A stretch of 40,703 nucleotides of DNA, from the NCBI GenBank assembly GCA_011391155.1, contig JAABRA010000076.1, positions 1 through 40,703 of the forward strand, read 5' to 3'. The DNA comes from Burkholderiales bacterium. Its GTDB lineage: Bacteria > Pseudomonadota > Gammaproteobacteria > Burkholderiales > Burkholderiaceae_C. The translations under genes were made by a program, and so were the position numbers. The first letter of the stretch is position 1. Each line of letters begins with the position of its first letter. Below are positions 21,195 through 29,801 of the stretch, in pieces. Under the pieces are notes generated by a model. That model saw only the letters and a program-made list of their open reading frames with translations, did not search any database and had not been told where the DNA came from.

Positions 21195-22139
21195 ATGACC
21201 GATCACCCGTCCCCAACCCCAGAAAACCACCCGTCCGGAGCCCCGGCGTCCGAAGCACTGGCGTCCAGCACGCCAGCGCTGGAGGCATCTGCCGGCGTGC
21301 CCGGCGCAGGAACTTCGCCCGCTGCCGGGGGTGCGCCCGCACCCGTCCAACCGGCGGTGGATGCGCCAGCGCAGGGCACGCCCCTGCCGCCATCCCGAGA
21401 CACGCCGTCGCCGCCAGGCCAGGGCCGGGGCCGCTCCGGCGCGAAGCACCGGCACGCGGGGCGTGGCCCGCGGCCTGATGTCCCGGGCGCAGCGCAGGAT
21501 GCACCGCACAACGCGCCGCAGCACGCGCCGCGCGCGCCCCGCGTGATCCCGCCGGTGCTCGACCAGCTCGCTGAGCTTTATCCGGGGCTGTTTGGCGAGG
21601 TCTTCCTGCCGCTCAAGCGCGGCATCTTCCAGGATCTGATGGCCGCCCACCCGGACGTTCTGGAGCGCGAGGCGCTCAAGGCCGGCCTGGCCATGCACAC
21701 CCGCTCCACGCGGTACCTGCAGAGCGTGGCCGCCGGCCTGAAACGGCACGACCTGCAGGGGGAAGCCGTGGAAGACATGGCGCCCGAGCACATCCACCAT
21801 GCGCTGCTCGAAGTGTTTCGCCGCCGTCAGGGGCGTGCCGGGGAAGACCAACGGCAGCGGCTGCGCAGCCGTATCGTTCAGGCTTTTGAAGTCTCCGGCC
21901 TGTCCCGCGAGGCCTACGACGCGCTGGTGCGCGGCCGCGACGAGTTGGCCAACGCCGTGCTGGATGAAGCGCTGGCCGAGGCGTCAGCCCGCAGTGCGAA
22001 GGACGAAGCCCTGCTGCGCGCGTTCGAGTCCGGGGGGCAGAGCGTCGCGGTGTTTGCCGAGATGTACGGCATGGACCCGCGCGGCGCCGCCCAGACCCTG
22101 GAGCGGGCCCGGCGCCGACGCACCGTCACGACGGATTGA
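21195..22139 (+). CDS. ProQ/FinO-domain RNA-binding protein
   Basis: A 314-residue protein in three parts. Residues 1-118 are a low-complexity Pro/Ala/His/Arg-rich arm. Residues about 120-210 form a ProQ/FinO domain (LDQLAELYPGLFGE, LPLKRGIFQDL, LKAGLAMHTRSTRYLQSVA). The C-terminal about 100 residues are helical and charged, with no family I recognise. ProQ/FinO proteins are RNA chaperones that bind sRNA hairpins with 3' U-tails. The arms differ from those of E. coli ProQ, so partners and range of RNAs may differ. The start at 21195 follows the tRNA-like fragment by 9 bp, with no clear Shine-Dalgarno. Confidence 0.88.
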   Translation: MTDHPSPTPENHPSGAPASEALASSTPALEASAGVPGAGTSPAAGGAPAPVQPAVDAPAQGTPLPPSRDTPSPPGQGRGRSGAKHRHAGRGPRPDVPGAAQDAPHNAPQHAPRAPRVIPPVLDQLAELYPGLFGEVFLPLKRGIFQDLMAAHPDVLEREALKAGLAMHTRSTRYLQSVAAGLKRHDLQGEAVEDMAPEHIHHALLEVFRRRQGRAGEDQRQRLRSRIVQAFEVSGLSREAYDALVRGRDELANAVLDEALAEASARSAKDEALLRAFESGGQSVAVFAEMYGMDPRGAAQTLERARRRRTVTTD

Positions 22140-22158
22140 GGCGCAAGCCCATCGCACA

Positions 22159-22220
22159 GAGCTACTATAAACATAGCTAACTATGGCCCGGTGACGATGG
22201 GAAAGTGCCAAAAAACCTTG
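22159..22220 (-). repeat. Interspersed repeat copy R6
   Basis: Minus-strand core TTTCCCATCGTCACCGGGCC followed by ATAGTTAGCTATGTTTATAG. It fills most of the gap between the ProQ-like gene and the convergent glutathione peroxidase gene. A diverged copy: CCCATCG for CCCAGCG and GGCCA for GGTCA. Confidence 0.7.
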
Positions 22221-22243
22221 AAAATGGTGTCGATGGCGCGGAT

Positions 22244-22729
22244 TCAGGCGGCCAGCGCGGCTTCAATGTCGCCCGCCAGGCTCGCGGGCGTGTCGGTCGG
22301 GGCGTAGCGCCTGAGCACCTGCCCGTCCTTGCCGACCAGGAACTTGGTGAAGTTCCACTTGATCGCCTGGCTGCCCAGCAGGCCCGGCGCCTCGGCTTTC
22401 AACCACGCGTACAGGGGATCGGCGTCGATGCCGTTGACGTTGATCTTGGCCATCACCGGGAAGCTCACGCCGTAGTTGAGCTGGCAGAAACTGGCGATTT
22501 CCGCGTTGCTGCCGGAATCCTGCTCGCCAAACTGGTTGCAGGGAAAGCCCAGCACGACGAGGCCCTTGGGCCCCCAGACTTCGTGCAATTTTTCCAGTCC
22601 CGCGAATTGCGGCGTGAACCCGCAGGCGCTGGCGGTGTTGACGATCAGCAGCACCTTGCCCTTGAACTTCTTCAAGGGCACCGGCTTGCCGCTCATGGGG
22701 GTCGCTGAAAAGTCGTAGATCGAGGTCAT
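22244..22729 (-). CDS. Glutathione peroxidase-family thiol peroxidase
   Basis: A 161-residue peroxidase. The peroxidatic Cys is C36 in NTASACGFTPQ, Q66 is in FPCNQFGEQ and W125-N126 in KWNFTKF, completing the active-site set. C82 (EIASFCQLNYGV) is a likely resolving Cys, so thioredoxin may be the real reductant rather than glutathione. It reduces hydrogen peroxide or organic peroxides in the cytoplasm. Start at 22729 has ACAGGAA about 6 nt upstream; the frame to 22783 has no support. A divergent promoter is shared with the pseudo-receiver pair. Confidence 0.94.
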   Translation of the reverse strand: MTSIYDFSATPMSGKPVPLKKFKGKVLLIVNTASACGFTPQFAGLEKLHEVWGPKGLVVLGFPCNQFGEQDSGSNAEIASFCQLNYGVSFPVMAKINVNGIDADPLYAWLKAEAPGLLGSQAIKWNFTKFLVGKDGQVLRRYAPTDTPASLAGDIEAALAA

Positions 22730-22913
22730 GGGCGTTCCTGTTCCGGTGAAAAGCGAGGCCGGTGCAGCGACTTTGCAACACAAGCGGCCTCAAACCGGCC
22801 AAGTATGGCCGCGCAACCCGTCCGTGCGTGCGGCCGGGGTCATTCGGGTGAATAATTTTGCATCCGCAGCCGGTCATGGCTGCCTCCCCACCCCTTGTCT
22901 GGCCCGTCGCTGC

Positions 22914-24131
22914 ATGTCACGTTCCTGTTCCATCGCCCTGACCGGACTTTCGCCCACCGAGCGGGTCCTGATCGAGGGCGCCCTGTTTCCGCCCTCGGGC
23001 AGCCCGATACCTGGCGTTTTCCTGGAGCACGACCTCGCCCGGGCCCAACTGATCATTGCCAGCGCGGATGACAGCGCGGCGGTGGCGGCGTTGAAGGCCC
23101 GGGATTTACCGGCCCGGGTCCTGTTGCTGGGGAGCTCCGACCGGGGCACCGGCTGGCCCGTCGTGTTGCGTCCGTTGCGGCTGCATGCCGTGCTTGAGGC
23201 CATCCGCCGGTTGCTGGGGCCCTCCGCCGGGGCCCCGGTTCGCGAGGTCGAGCCCAAACCGGTGGCGGCCGTGCGGGGCTGGGCGCAGCGCTTCGGCAGC
23301 GGGCCGGCAGGTTTTGCCGACACCCAGCCCTTCCTGCCCCAGGATCTGGATGGCGCGGACGATTTTGGCGTGACACGCCAGCTTGACCGCCCGGCGGAAG
23401 ATTTCGGGGCGACGCGCCAGCTCGAAACGGCCCATTCCACCGCGGGGTTCCCGACGCTGCCGCCAGGGCTGCCGGGTACGGACAAGGACAAGGACACCTT
23501 TCAGTCCACGCAGCAATTCAGTCACAGCGTGCCCTCGGTGGCGCCGTCCGACTGGGAATCCGAGGTGGCCGACTGGGAGCGGGCCCAGACGGTCAAGACC
23601 GCCAGCGCCAGGCCGCACAACCCGCTGGACCCCGGCGACGCGGCCGTGTCGGCGCCGCCTGATCCCCCCTCCCCGAAACCGGGCGCCGGGGCATCACCCC
23701 CCCCGAAACCAGGCGCGAAAGCCTCGGTGGCGGCGCTGGACGCGACGGAAGACCGGATTCTGGTCGTGGGCTTGCCGGGCAATGCCGCGAACGGGCTGAT
23801 CAAGACCTTGCGGCATTCGGGATTCACGGTCGACTTCGCGGAGGGTGCGCAGGCCGCGCTCGATCTGATGGGGCAGCGTCCTTTCAGGTTCGTTATCCTC
23901 ATCGAGGTTTCGCTGGGCCCGCAAGCCATTCCCTTGTGCCGGACGCTTCAAGGGGCACGGGGACTCTCGCCGGCCGATCTGCGCGTGCTGATCGTCGCCA
24001 GCCATCGCGGCCTGCTGTCGCGCATCCGTGCACAGTTTGCCGGTTGCAGTGCCTGGTTGACGATCCCCCTGAAGCAGGCGGCGCTGATTCAGTATCTACG
24101 CCGCAACGGCTCGGGCAGCATGAAGATCTGA
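22914..24131 (+). CDS. Pseudo-receiver protein A (N- and C-terminal receiver-like domains with a disordered linker)
   Basis: A 405-residue cytoplasmic protein of no family I can name. The N-terminal ~110 residues (SIALTGLSPTERVLIEGALF, AQLIIASADDSAAVAALKA, then LRPLRLHAVLEAIRRLL) resemble a receiver fold. A ~170-residue linker is rich in Pro, Gly and Asp and repeats DFG-x-TRQL twice. The C-terminal ~115 residues (DRILVVGLPGNA...GLIKTLRHSGFTVDFAEGAQAALDLM) look like a response-regulator receiver, but the acidic pair after beta-1 is GL, the phospho-Asp is E331 (LIEVSLG) and the beta-5 Lys is Ile (TIPL). Phosphorylation is therefore not expected. The next gene is a paralogue 2 bp away. Start at 22914 (MSRSCSIAL) chosen because the paralogue begins MSSLCRIALL. 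Confidence 0.75.
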   Translation: MSRSCSIALTGLSPTERVLIEGALFPPSGSPIPGVFLEHDLARAQLIIASADDSAAVAALKARDLPARVLLLGSSDRGTGWPVVLRPLRLHAVLEAIRRLLGPSAGAPVREVEPKPVAAVRGWAQRFGSGPAGFADTQPFLPQDLDGADDFGVTRQLDRPAEDFGATRQLETAHSTAGFPTLPPGLPGTDKDKDTFQSTQQFSHSVPSVAPSDWESEVADWERAQTVKTASARPHNPLDPGDAAVSAPPDPPSPKPGAGASPPPKPGAKASVAALDATEDRILVVGLPGNAANGLIKTLRHSGFTVDFAEGAQAALDLMGQRPFRFVILIEVSLGPQAIPLCRTLQGARGLSPADLRVLIVASHRGLLSRIRAQFAGCSAWLTIPLKQAALIQYLRRNGSGSMKI

Positions 24132-24133
24132 CC

Positions 24134-25396
24134 ATGTCCTCACTTTGCCGCATTGCCCTGCTGGGCCTGTCCCCGGCCGACCGCACGGTGATCGAGCCCC
24201 TGTTTCGCCAGGGTCCCGCGGCTGACCAGCCCCGGGACTGTGAACTGGTGCAGGATCTGAATCAGGCCGATCTGATCATCGCCAACGCCGACGACCCGAA
24301 CACCGTGCACGCCTTGCAGGCGCGCAAGCTGCCGGCTGCGGTGTTGCTGATGGGGGCATCGGACGCGGGCACCGGCTGGCCGGTGGTGTCCCGCCCGATC
24401 CAGTGGCCTGCTGTGCTGCAGGCGGTCAGCCGGTTGACGCAGCAACTCCCGGGGAGCGGGCCGCGCCGGACCCCGGCGCCGCCCGCCCGGCATCCCGAGC
24501 CGAACTTCGAGGCCACGGTTCCTTTTGCGCCCCTCGAAATGACGAAGGCGTCAGGCGCGGGCGCCTACCAGGGATTTGATGTCACCCAGCCCTTCGACCG
24601 GTCCGCGGCGGGCGGTCTGGTGCCCCATGTCCCGGCCGCCAGACCGGCTGTGCAGGACGACACCATCGATGTCCGCAGCGTGTTGATGTGGCGTGACGCC
24701 CAGGCCGGCCCGCCGGCGACGCCATCCGTCCCTGCCGAGGGATCGCCCGCCGCGCGCGCCAGCGCGCCGGTGGAACCGCGCACCGAAACAGCGCCGGCCG
24801 CTGGGCCTCAACCCGGTTTCCCGGGCCTGGCTGGTTTTGAGTCCACCCGCGACGCGGATCACCCGGAGCATCCCACGGTGCCCGGGAACTGGCGCGAACT
24901 GGCACAGCAGCAGGCGCAGGCGCGCCGCCTGGCCGCGCAGCCCGTGGCGCCTGAGCCCACCGACCTGAGCAGCAGCTTTGCCGACCCGGCCGATCATCCG
25001 ACCCTGCCGCCAGCGGTCGCCCTGTCGGGGAAACGGCCGGTCATCCTGCTCGTGGGCGCGGCGCGGCTGGCCGAAAGCTCCCTGATCCGCGCCCTGCGGG
25101 GCTTTGGCTACCCGGTGGACTACGTGGAGGATGGCGACGCGGCGTTGTCGCGGCTGGCGACCCAGGCCTACGGCTTCGCCTTCCTCGACGACGTTTCGCT
25201 GGGCCGCCAGACCGTGCCACTCTGCCGGGCCTTGCACAAGCGCGCACGGGCGCTGGGTCAGCAGCAACTGCGGGTGGTCGTGATCGCCCGCAACGGCGGA
25301 CCCCTGCGTCGCCTGTGGGCCCGGATGACCGGGTGTGATGCCTGGATGACCCTGCCCCTGGACCGCAAGCGCCTCGGGCAGTACCTTCGCGGCTAG
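24134..25396 (+). CDS. Pseudo-receiver protein B (paralogue of A)
   Basis: A 420-residue paralogue of the preceding gene with the same layout: an N-terminal receiver-like domain (RIALLGLSPADRTVIEPLF, ADLIIANADDPNTVHALQA, SRPIQWPAVLQAVSRL), a ~190-residue Pro/Ala-rich linker, and a C-terminal receiver-like domain (VILLVGAARLAESSLIRALR, GFGYPVDYVEDGDAALSRL). Here the phospho-site Asp is kept (D353 in FLDDVSLG), but the beta-1 acidic pair is GA and the beta-5 Lys is Leu (TLPL). The Mg2+ site looks broken, so phosphorylation is doubtful. The 2-bp gap after protein A implies translational coupling and probably a heteromeric pair. The process it serves is unknown. Confidence 0.75.
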   Translation: MSSLCRIALLGLSPADRTVIEPLFRQGPAADQPRDCELVQDLNQADLIIANADDPNTVHALQARKLPAAVLLMGASDAGTGWPVVSRPIQWPAVLQAVSRLTQQLPGSGPRRTPAPPARHPEPNFEATVPFAPLEMTKASGAGAYQGFDVTQPFDRSAAGGLVPHVPAARPAVQDDTIDVRSVLMWRDAQAGPPATPSVPAEGSPAARASAPVEPRTETAPAAGPQPGFPGLAGFESTRDADHPEHPTVPGNWRELAQQQAQARRLAAQPVAPEPTDLSSSFADPADHPTLPPAVALSGKRPVILLVGAARLAESSLIRALRGFGYPVDYVEDGDAALSRLATQAYGFAFLDDVSLGRQTVPLCRALHKRARALGQQQLRVVVIARNGGPLRRLWARMTGCDAWMTLPLDRKRLGQYLRG

Positions 25397-25418
25397 GCGC
25401 TCCACGCTCCACCATTGC

Positions 25419-25481
25419 ATGGGGGTCGCTGCCCTCCGAGGGGGCGGGCTTTGCCTGGGGCGGCCCCTCGGGGGGCGTTGT
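25419..25481 (+). repeat. GC-rich interspersed repeat copy G2
   Basis: GGGGGTCGCTGCCCTCCGAG then GGGGCGGGCTTTGCCTGGGG and CGGCCC matches, with changes, the other two copies (recQ insertion and mmsA-GMC gap). It sits between the convergent pseudo-receiver B and EamA genes, where its CCTCCGAGGGGG hairpin could stop transcription. Confidence 0.7.
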
Positions 25482-25495
25482 TGCCACGCTTGTCA

Positions 25496-26389
25496 CTATG
25501 TGCACTGCACAGCGGGTGGGCGCCGCGCGGAGGGCCAGGCCGCCAGCAGTGCGGCCAGACCGATCAGGCCGCCGCCGGCCAGGGTCCGGCCGCTCAGGTC
25601 CGCCGCGCCCAGCAGCACGGCCGACAGGCTGGCGAACACGACCTCCGACAACATGACCAGTGCGGTCTGGTGCGCGGCCAGGCGTGCCGCGCCGTATTGC
25701 AGGGCCAGGTTGCCGGCCAGGAAGGCCGCGCCCAGCAGCAGCGCCAGAGGCAACCACGCGGTGGAAACCGCAGGCAGGGCCGGGACGATATCGTTCGCCA
25801 TGCCCGCCAGCGCGACACCGGTGGCGGTGAGGGCGCCGCCGGCAAACATGGCGACCGCGCGCGACGCGTCGGGGGTGTGCTGGAGCTTGCGCAGCAGGGC
25901 GTTGGTCAGCGCAAAACAAAAGCCTCCCATCAAGGCCAGCGCATCGGCCGCGCTCGCGGGGACCGGCCAGGGGGAGTCCGGCGTCTTGAGCACCAGCATG
26001 ACGCCCAGCAGCGCCATCACCAGGCGCAACAACGAACCGCGGGTCGGCTTTTCACCGAGCAACCACCAGGCCAGCAGAATCGACCAGGCGGGCATGAGGT
26101 AGAACAGCAGCACCACGCGGACCACATCGCCCACCGTCACGGCCCAGTTGAAGCCTACGTTGGTCAGGCCCGAGGCCAGCATCAAGGCCCACAAGGCCGG
26201 ATGCGCCGCCAGGCCGCGCCATGCGTGCGGCCGCCACACCCACAAGCACAGCAGCGAGAACCCGTAGATCAGCGCCGTGGCCCACAGCGGATGCAGGCCG
26301 AGGGCCGCCAGTTGGCGGAACGGCCACCACGAAACGCCCCACACCAGCGCGTTCAGCAACAGGGCCATGACCGGAAGGATCGGGCGCAT
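25496..26389 (-). CDS. EamA/DMT-superfamily transporter
   Basis: A 297-residue inner-membrane protein with about ten hydrophobic helices in two EamA repeats, the drug/metabolite exporter fold. The first repeat starts LLLNALVWGVSWWPFRQL and the second GGFCFALTNALLRKL. PAWSILLAWWLLGEKP is the usual conserved end of the fourth helix. Start at 26389 (MRPILPVMALL) begins directly before helix 1; the longer frame has an Arg/Thr-rich, non-membrane extension. It is 40 bp downstream of lplT on the same strand and may be co-transcribed. Substrate unknown. Confidence 0.9.
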   Translation of the reverse strand: MRPILPVMALLLNALVWGVSWWPFRQLAALGLHPLWATALIYGFSLLCLWVWRPHAWRGLAAHPALWALMLASGLTNVGFNWAVTVGDVVRVVLLFYLMPAWSILLAWWLLGEKPTRGSLLRLVMALLGVMLVLKTPDSPWPVPASAADALALMGGFCFALTNALLRKLQHTPDASRAVAMFAGGALTATGVALAGMANDIVPALPAVSTAWLPLALLLGAAFLAGNLALQYGAARLAAHQTALVMLSEVVFASLSAVLLGAADLSGRTLAGGGLIGLAALLAAWPSARRPPAVQCT

Positions 26390-26429
26390 CAGCCGGCCTG
26401 CTCGCGCCCGCCGGGACGTGAAAAAGGGT

Positions 26430-27713
26430 TCACCCGTGGTGGTTGTCGTTGCGGGCGATGTCGAGCAGGTGTTCCACCTCCTCGCGGTGGTGCACGAGGT
26501 TGTGGGCATGCCAGCGCTTGATCAGCCACATGAACCCCGCCACCACCATGCCAAACACCGTGATGGCGCCAAACGCCGACAAGCCCAGTCCGGTGGACAG
26601 GCTATAGAAGCCGCCCAGCACCAGGATGCAGGCCTGCTCGTTGAAGTTCTGCACCGCAATCGAACGGCCCGCGCCCATCAGGTTGTGGCCGCGATGTTGC
26701 AGCAGCGCGTTCATGGGTACCACCAGAAACCCCCCGAGACCGCCGAGCAGAATGAGGAAGGGGGCTGCCACCCAGACGTTGTCGATGAAGTTCAGCAGGA
26801 TGACCAGCAGGCCCATGCCGATGCCCAGCGGCATCACGCTGGTTGCCTGGTCAAGCTTCATGCGCATCGACGCCACCACCGCGCCGACGGCAGTGCCCAC
26901 CGCCACCACCCCGACCAGACTGGAGGCCTGGGTCACGCTGTAGCCCAGCGCGGCTGCCGCCCACGCCAGCACGATGTAGCGCAGATTGCCCGAAACGCCC
27001 CAGAACAGCGTGGTCGTGGCCAGCGAGATCTGCCCCAGCTTGTCCTGCCAGAGCCGGGTGTTGCAGCGCCAGAAGTCGGGTAGCAGTTCCAGCTTGTTGC
27101 GCGGCATGGGGCGCATCTCGACCCCGGTGTCCGGAATGCGGGTGTTGAACCAGGCGGCGACCCCATAGACAAGGATCAGCGTGCTGATGGCGGCTTCGGC
27201 CGCTGTGTCGACGGAGGTGTCGATGAAGGGGAAGTCCAGCGACAGCAAACGGATTGACACCATGGAGCCGACCAGCTGGCCGCCGACCAGCACGCCCAGG
27301 ATGATCGAGGCGATCGTCAGCCCCTCGATCCAGCCGTTGGCCTTGACCAGCTGCGACGCCGGGAGCAGCTCGGTGAGGATGCCGTACTTGGCGGGTGAGT
27401 AGGCTGCCGCGCCCAGGCCGACGATGGCGTAGGACATCAGCGGATGGGTGCCAAACAGCATCAGCAGGCAGCCGATGATCTTGATGGTGTTGCTGATCAG
27501 CATGACCCGGCCTTTGGGCAAGGCGTCTGCAAAGGCGCCGACGTAAGGCGCCAGCAGCACATAGAACAGCGCGAACATGGGCACCAGGGCGGCTTGTTGC
27601 CATACGGGGGCTCCACCGGTCTTGAGCAATTGCACGGCCGCCACGAACAGGGCATTGTCCGCCAGCGAGCTGAAGAACTGCGCCGACATGATGGTGAAGA
27701 AACCGCGCTTCAT
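26430..27713 (-). CDS. lplT: Lysophospholipid transporter LplT (MFS)
   Basis: A 427-residue major-facilitator protein with about 12 hydrophobic segments. The N-terminus (MKRGFFTIMSAQFFSSLADNA) and the GAAAYSPAKYGILTELLP loop are characteristic of LplT. LplT flips lysophospholipids inward across the inner membrane for re-acylation. In enterobacteria lplT is next to the acyltransferase aas; here its neighbours are an EamA exporter and the divergent alr, and no aas is in the window. No strong Shine-Dalgarno precedes the ATG. The name rests on local motif resemblance. Confidence 0.85.
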   Translation of the reverse strand: MKRGFFTIMSAQFFSSLADNALFVAAVQLLKTGGAPVWQQAALVPMFALFYVLLAPYVGAFADALPKGRVMLISNTIKIIGCLLMLFGTHPLMSYAIVGLGAAAYSPAKYGILTELLPASQLVKANGWIEGLTIASIILGVLVGGQLVGSMVSIRLLSLDFPFIDTSVDTAAEAAISTLILVYGVAAWFNTRIPDTGVEMRPMPRNKLELLPDFWRCNTRLWQDKLGQISLATTTLFWGVSGNLRYIVLAWAAAALGYSVTQASSLVGVVAVGTAVGAVVASMRMKLDQATSVMPLGIGMGLLVILLNFIDNVWVAAPFLILLGGLGGFLVVPMNALLQHRGHNLMGAGRSIAVQNFNEQACILVLGGFYSLSTGLGLSAFGAITVFGMVVAGFMWLIKRWHAHNLVHHREEVEHLLDIARNDNHHG

Positions 27714-27861
27714 GAATGCTTGTGGATTGCACCAGTTGTGCTGATGCCCTTTGATGGGGGACGTGTCTCCGGCTGACAGCGGGTTATATCACGCGACCTG
27801 CGTCACGCCCGGTCGTGCGGCAGTGCCACAATCAGCGACCTCCCCGTTGCCGGTTTTCCGC

Positions 27862-28995
27862 ATGCCCCGTCCGATCCAGGCCACCATCCACACCGCGTCC
27901 CTGCGCCACAACCTGGCGCGTGCGCGGACTGCCGCCCCCGATGCGCGGGCCTGGGCGGTGGTCAAGGCCAATGCCTACGGCCACGGCATTGAAGCGGTGT
28001 TCGAGGGCCTGCGCGGCGCCGATGGCTTCGCCCTGCTGGACCTGGGCGAGGCCGGGCGGGTGCGCGCCCTGGGCTGGCGCGGGCCCATCCTGCTGCTCGA
28101 AGGTGTGTTCGAGGCGCGGGATCTGGAAACCTGCTCGCGCCTGAACCTCTGGCATGTGGTGCACTGTGAGGAGCAGATCGACTGGCTCGCCCTCCACAAG
28201 ACCCATCAGCCGCACCGGGTGTTTCTCAAGATGAACTCGGGCATGAATCGCCTGGGCTTCACGCCCCAGCGGTACCGCGCCGCCTGGACACGCCTGAACG
28301 CGCTGCCGCAGGTGGACGAAATCTCGCTGATGACCCATTTCAGCGATTCCGACGGTCCGCCCGGGATTGCCGCGCAAATGGCGGTTTTTTCCGCCGCCAC
28401 CCAGGACCTGCCAGGCGAGCGAAGCCTGTCGAACAGCGCGGCCACCCTGCGCCACGGCGGTGAGGTGGTGGAGACCGGAAGCGGCAGCCTGCGCGTGGGC
28501 GCCGACTGGATCCGCCCCGGCATCGCGGTCTATGGCAGCGCGCCGGATTTCCCGGAACACGACAGTGGGCATTGGGGTGTGCAGCCCGCGATGACGCTGG
28601 CCTCGCGAATCATCGCCACGCAGGAACTGAAGGCCGGCGATACGGTGGGCTACGGCTCCCGCTTCACGGCAGACGCTCCGATGCGCATTGGCGTCGTTGC
28701 CTGCGGTTACGCCGACGGCTACCCGCGCGGCGCCCCCACCGGCACGCCGGTGCTGGTGAACGGGGTGCGCACCCGCACCGTGGGTCGGGTCAGCATGGAC
28801 ATGATCACGGTGGACCTCTCAAAGGTGCAACTAGCGGGGGTGGAAGCCGGCTTTGGCAGCGACGTGACCCTGTGGGGTCGCGCCAGTCACGGCGCTGTTC
28901 TGCCGATTGACGACGTGGCGCACGCCGCCGGCACCGTGGGCTACGAGTTGATGTGCGCACTGGCGCCGCGGGTGCCGGTGGTGGTGGAGACCTGA
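27862..28995 (+). CDS. alr: Alanine racemase
   Basis: A 377-residue PLP enzyme supplying D-alanine for peptidoglycan. The PLP Lys is K35 in [12 protein letters not shown] and the second catalytic base is Y264 in VGYGSRF. The motifs [16 protein letters not shown] and [12 protein letters not shown] are complete. The start at 27862 is chosen by the family N-terminus ([16 protein letters not shown]); a -10-like CACAAT (27827-27832) lies 29 nt upstream. The carbonic anhydrase gene follows after 4 bp, so they form one transcript. Confidence 0.96.
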   Translation: MPRPIQATIHTASLRHNLARARTAAPDARAWAVVKANAYGHGIEAVFEGLRGADGFALLDLGEAGRVRALGWRGPILLLEGVFEARDLETCSRLNLWHVVHCEEQIDWLALHKTHQPHRVFLKMNSGMNRLGFTPQRYRAAWTRLNALPQVDEISLMTHFSDSDGPPGIAAQMAVFSAATQDLPGERSLSNSAATLRHGGEVVETGSGSLRVGADWIRPGIAVYGSAPDFPEHDSGHWGVQPAMTLASRIIATQELKAGDTVGYGSRFTADAPMRIGVVACGYADGYPRGAPTGTPVLVNGVRTRTVGRVSMDMITVDLSKVQLAGVEAGFGSDVTLWGRASHGAVLPIDDVAHAAGTVGYELMCALAPRVPVVVET

Positions 28996-28999
28996 GGCC

Positions 29000-29668
29000 A
29001 TGAAGCTTCTGCTGTTGCCCCTGCTGCTGTCCGCGGTCACCGGCTGGGCCAGCATCTGCGACAGCGGGCAGCGCCAGTCGCCGATCGACATCACGGCTGG
29101 GGCCACTTCACCCCGCGCACTGCCGCCCCTGCGCTTTGACTACCGGATTGCGCCCCTGAAGCTGGCCGACGACGGGCACACGATGCGGGTGCGCTTCGGC
29201 CAAGGCAGCGTCCTGCAGATCGGCGACCAGCGCTATACGCTGCAGCAGTTCCATTTCCACACCCCCGGCGGCGACCGCATCGCGGGTGAAGACTTCCCCA
29301 TGGCGGCGCACCTGCTGCACAAAAGCCAGGCCGGGCAGTTGCTGGCGCTGGTGGTGCTGTTTCGCGTCGGGGCTGAAAACCCGGTGCTGGCCGCGCTGCT
29401 GCCGCTGATTCCGGCGCGTGCCGACGGCGACCACAGCCCCGCGAGCGTCACGGTGGACGCCAGCCGCCTGCTGCCAGCCCAGCGCGGCTACTACCGCTAC
29501 CCCGGTTCGCTCACGTCCCCGCCCTGTACCGAAGGCGTGGACTGGATCGTGATGAAGCAGCCACTGGAGCTCTCAGCCGCGCAACTGGCGCGCTACCGCC
29601 AGCGCTTTGCCGACAACGCCCGGGCGGTGCAGCCGCTGCACCAGCGCGTGGTGCAGGAAAGCCTTTGA
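29000..29668 (+). CDS. Alpha-class carbonic anhydrase, secreted, atypical
   Basis: A 222-residue periplasmic enzyme hydrating CO2. A signal peptide covers about residues 1-17. Family motifs include RQSPIDI, QFHFHTP with zinc ligands H85 and H87, a third His H104 in AAHLLHK, H60 at the proton-shuttle position (DDGH), and SLTSPPCTEGVDW. C20 and the Cys of SPPCTEG can form the usual disulfide. Odd points: the second-shell Glu that normally precedes the third zinc His (ExH) is Ala-102, and the N-terminal segment with conserved Trp/Tyr before the first Cys is almost absent. It may be active but slow, or have a changed role. It follows alr by 4 bp, probably translationally coupled. Confidence 0.9.
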   Translation: MKLLLLPLLLSAVTGWASICDSGQRQSPIDITAGATSPRALPPLRFDYRIAPLKLADDGHTMRVRFGQGSVLQIGDQRYTLQQFHFHTPGGDRIAGEDFPMAAHLLHKSQAGQLLALVVLFRVGAENPVLAALLPLIPARADGDHSPASVTVDASRLLPAQRGYYRYPGSLTSPPCTEGVDWIVMKQPLELSAAQLARYRQRFADNARAVQPLHQRVVQESL

Positions 29669-29801
29669 TGCCAGGGCACCGTCAAGCGATTGCGCCGCTG
29701 AATCGTGCCCGTTTGCCGCAGGTCAAGGCGCAAAGGCCGACGAGGCCAAAGAATGCCGCCAGGAACGTGCCGGCAGTTCGCCATGGCACCCAGGAGTCCG
29801 C

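Noticed and set aside
19753-21504. 583-codon minus-strand frame opposite glcF and the ProQ-like gene
   Set aside because: Shadow; glcF on the other strand has both ferredoxin motifs.
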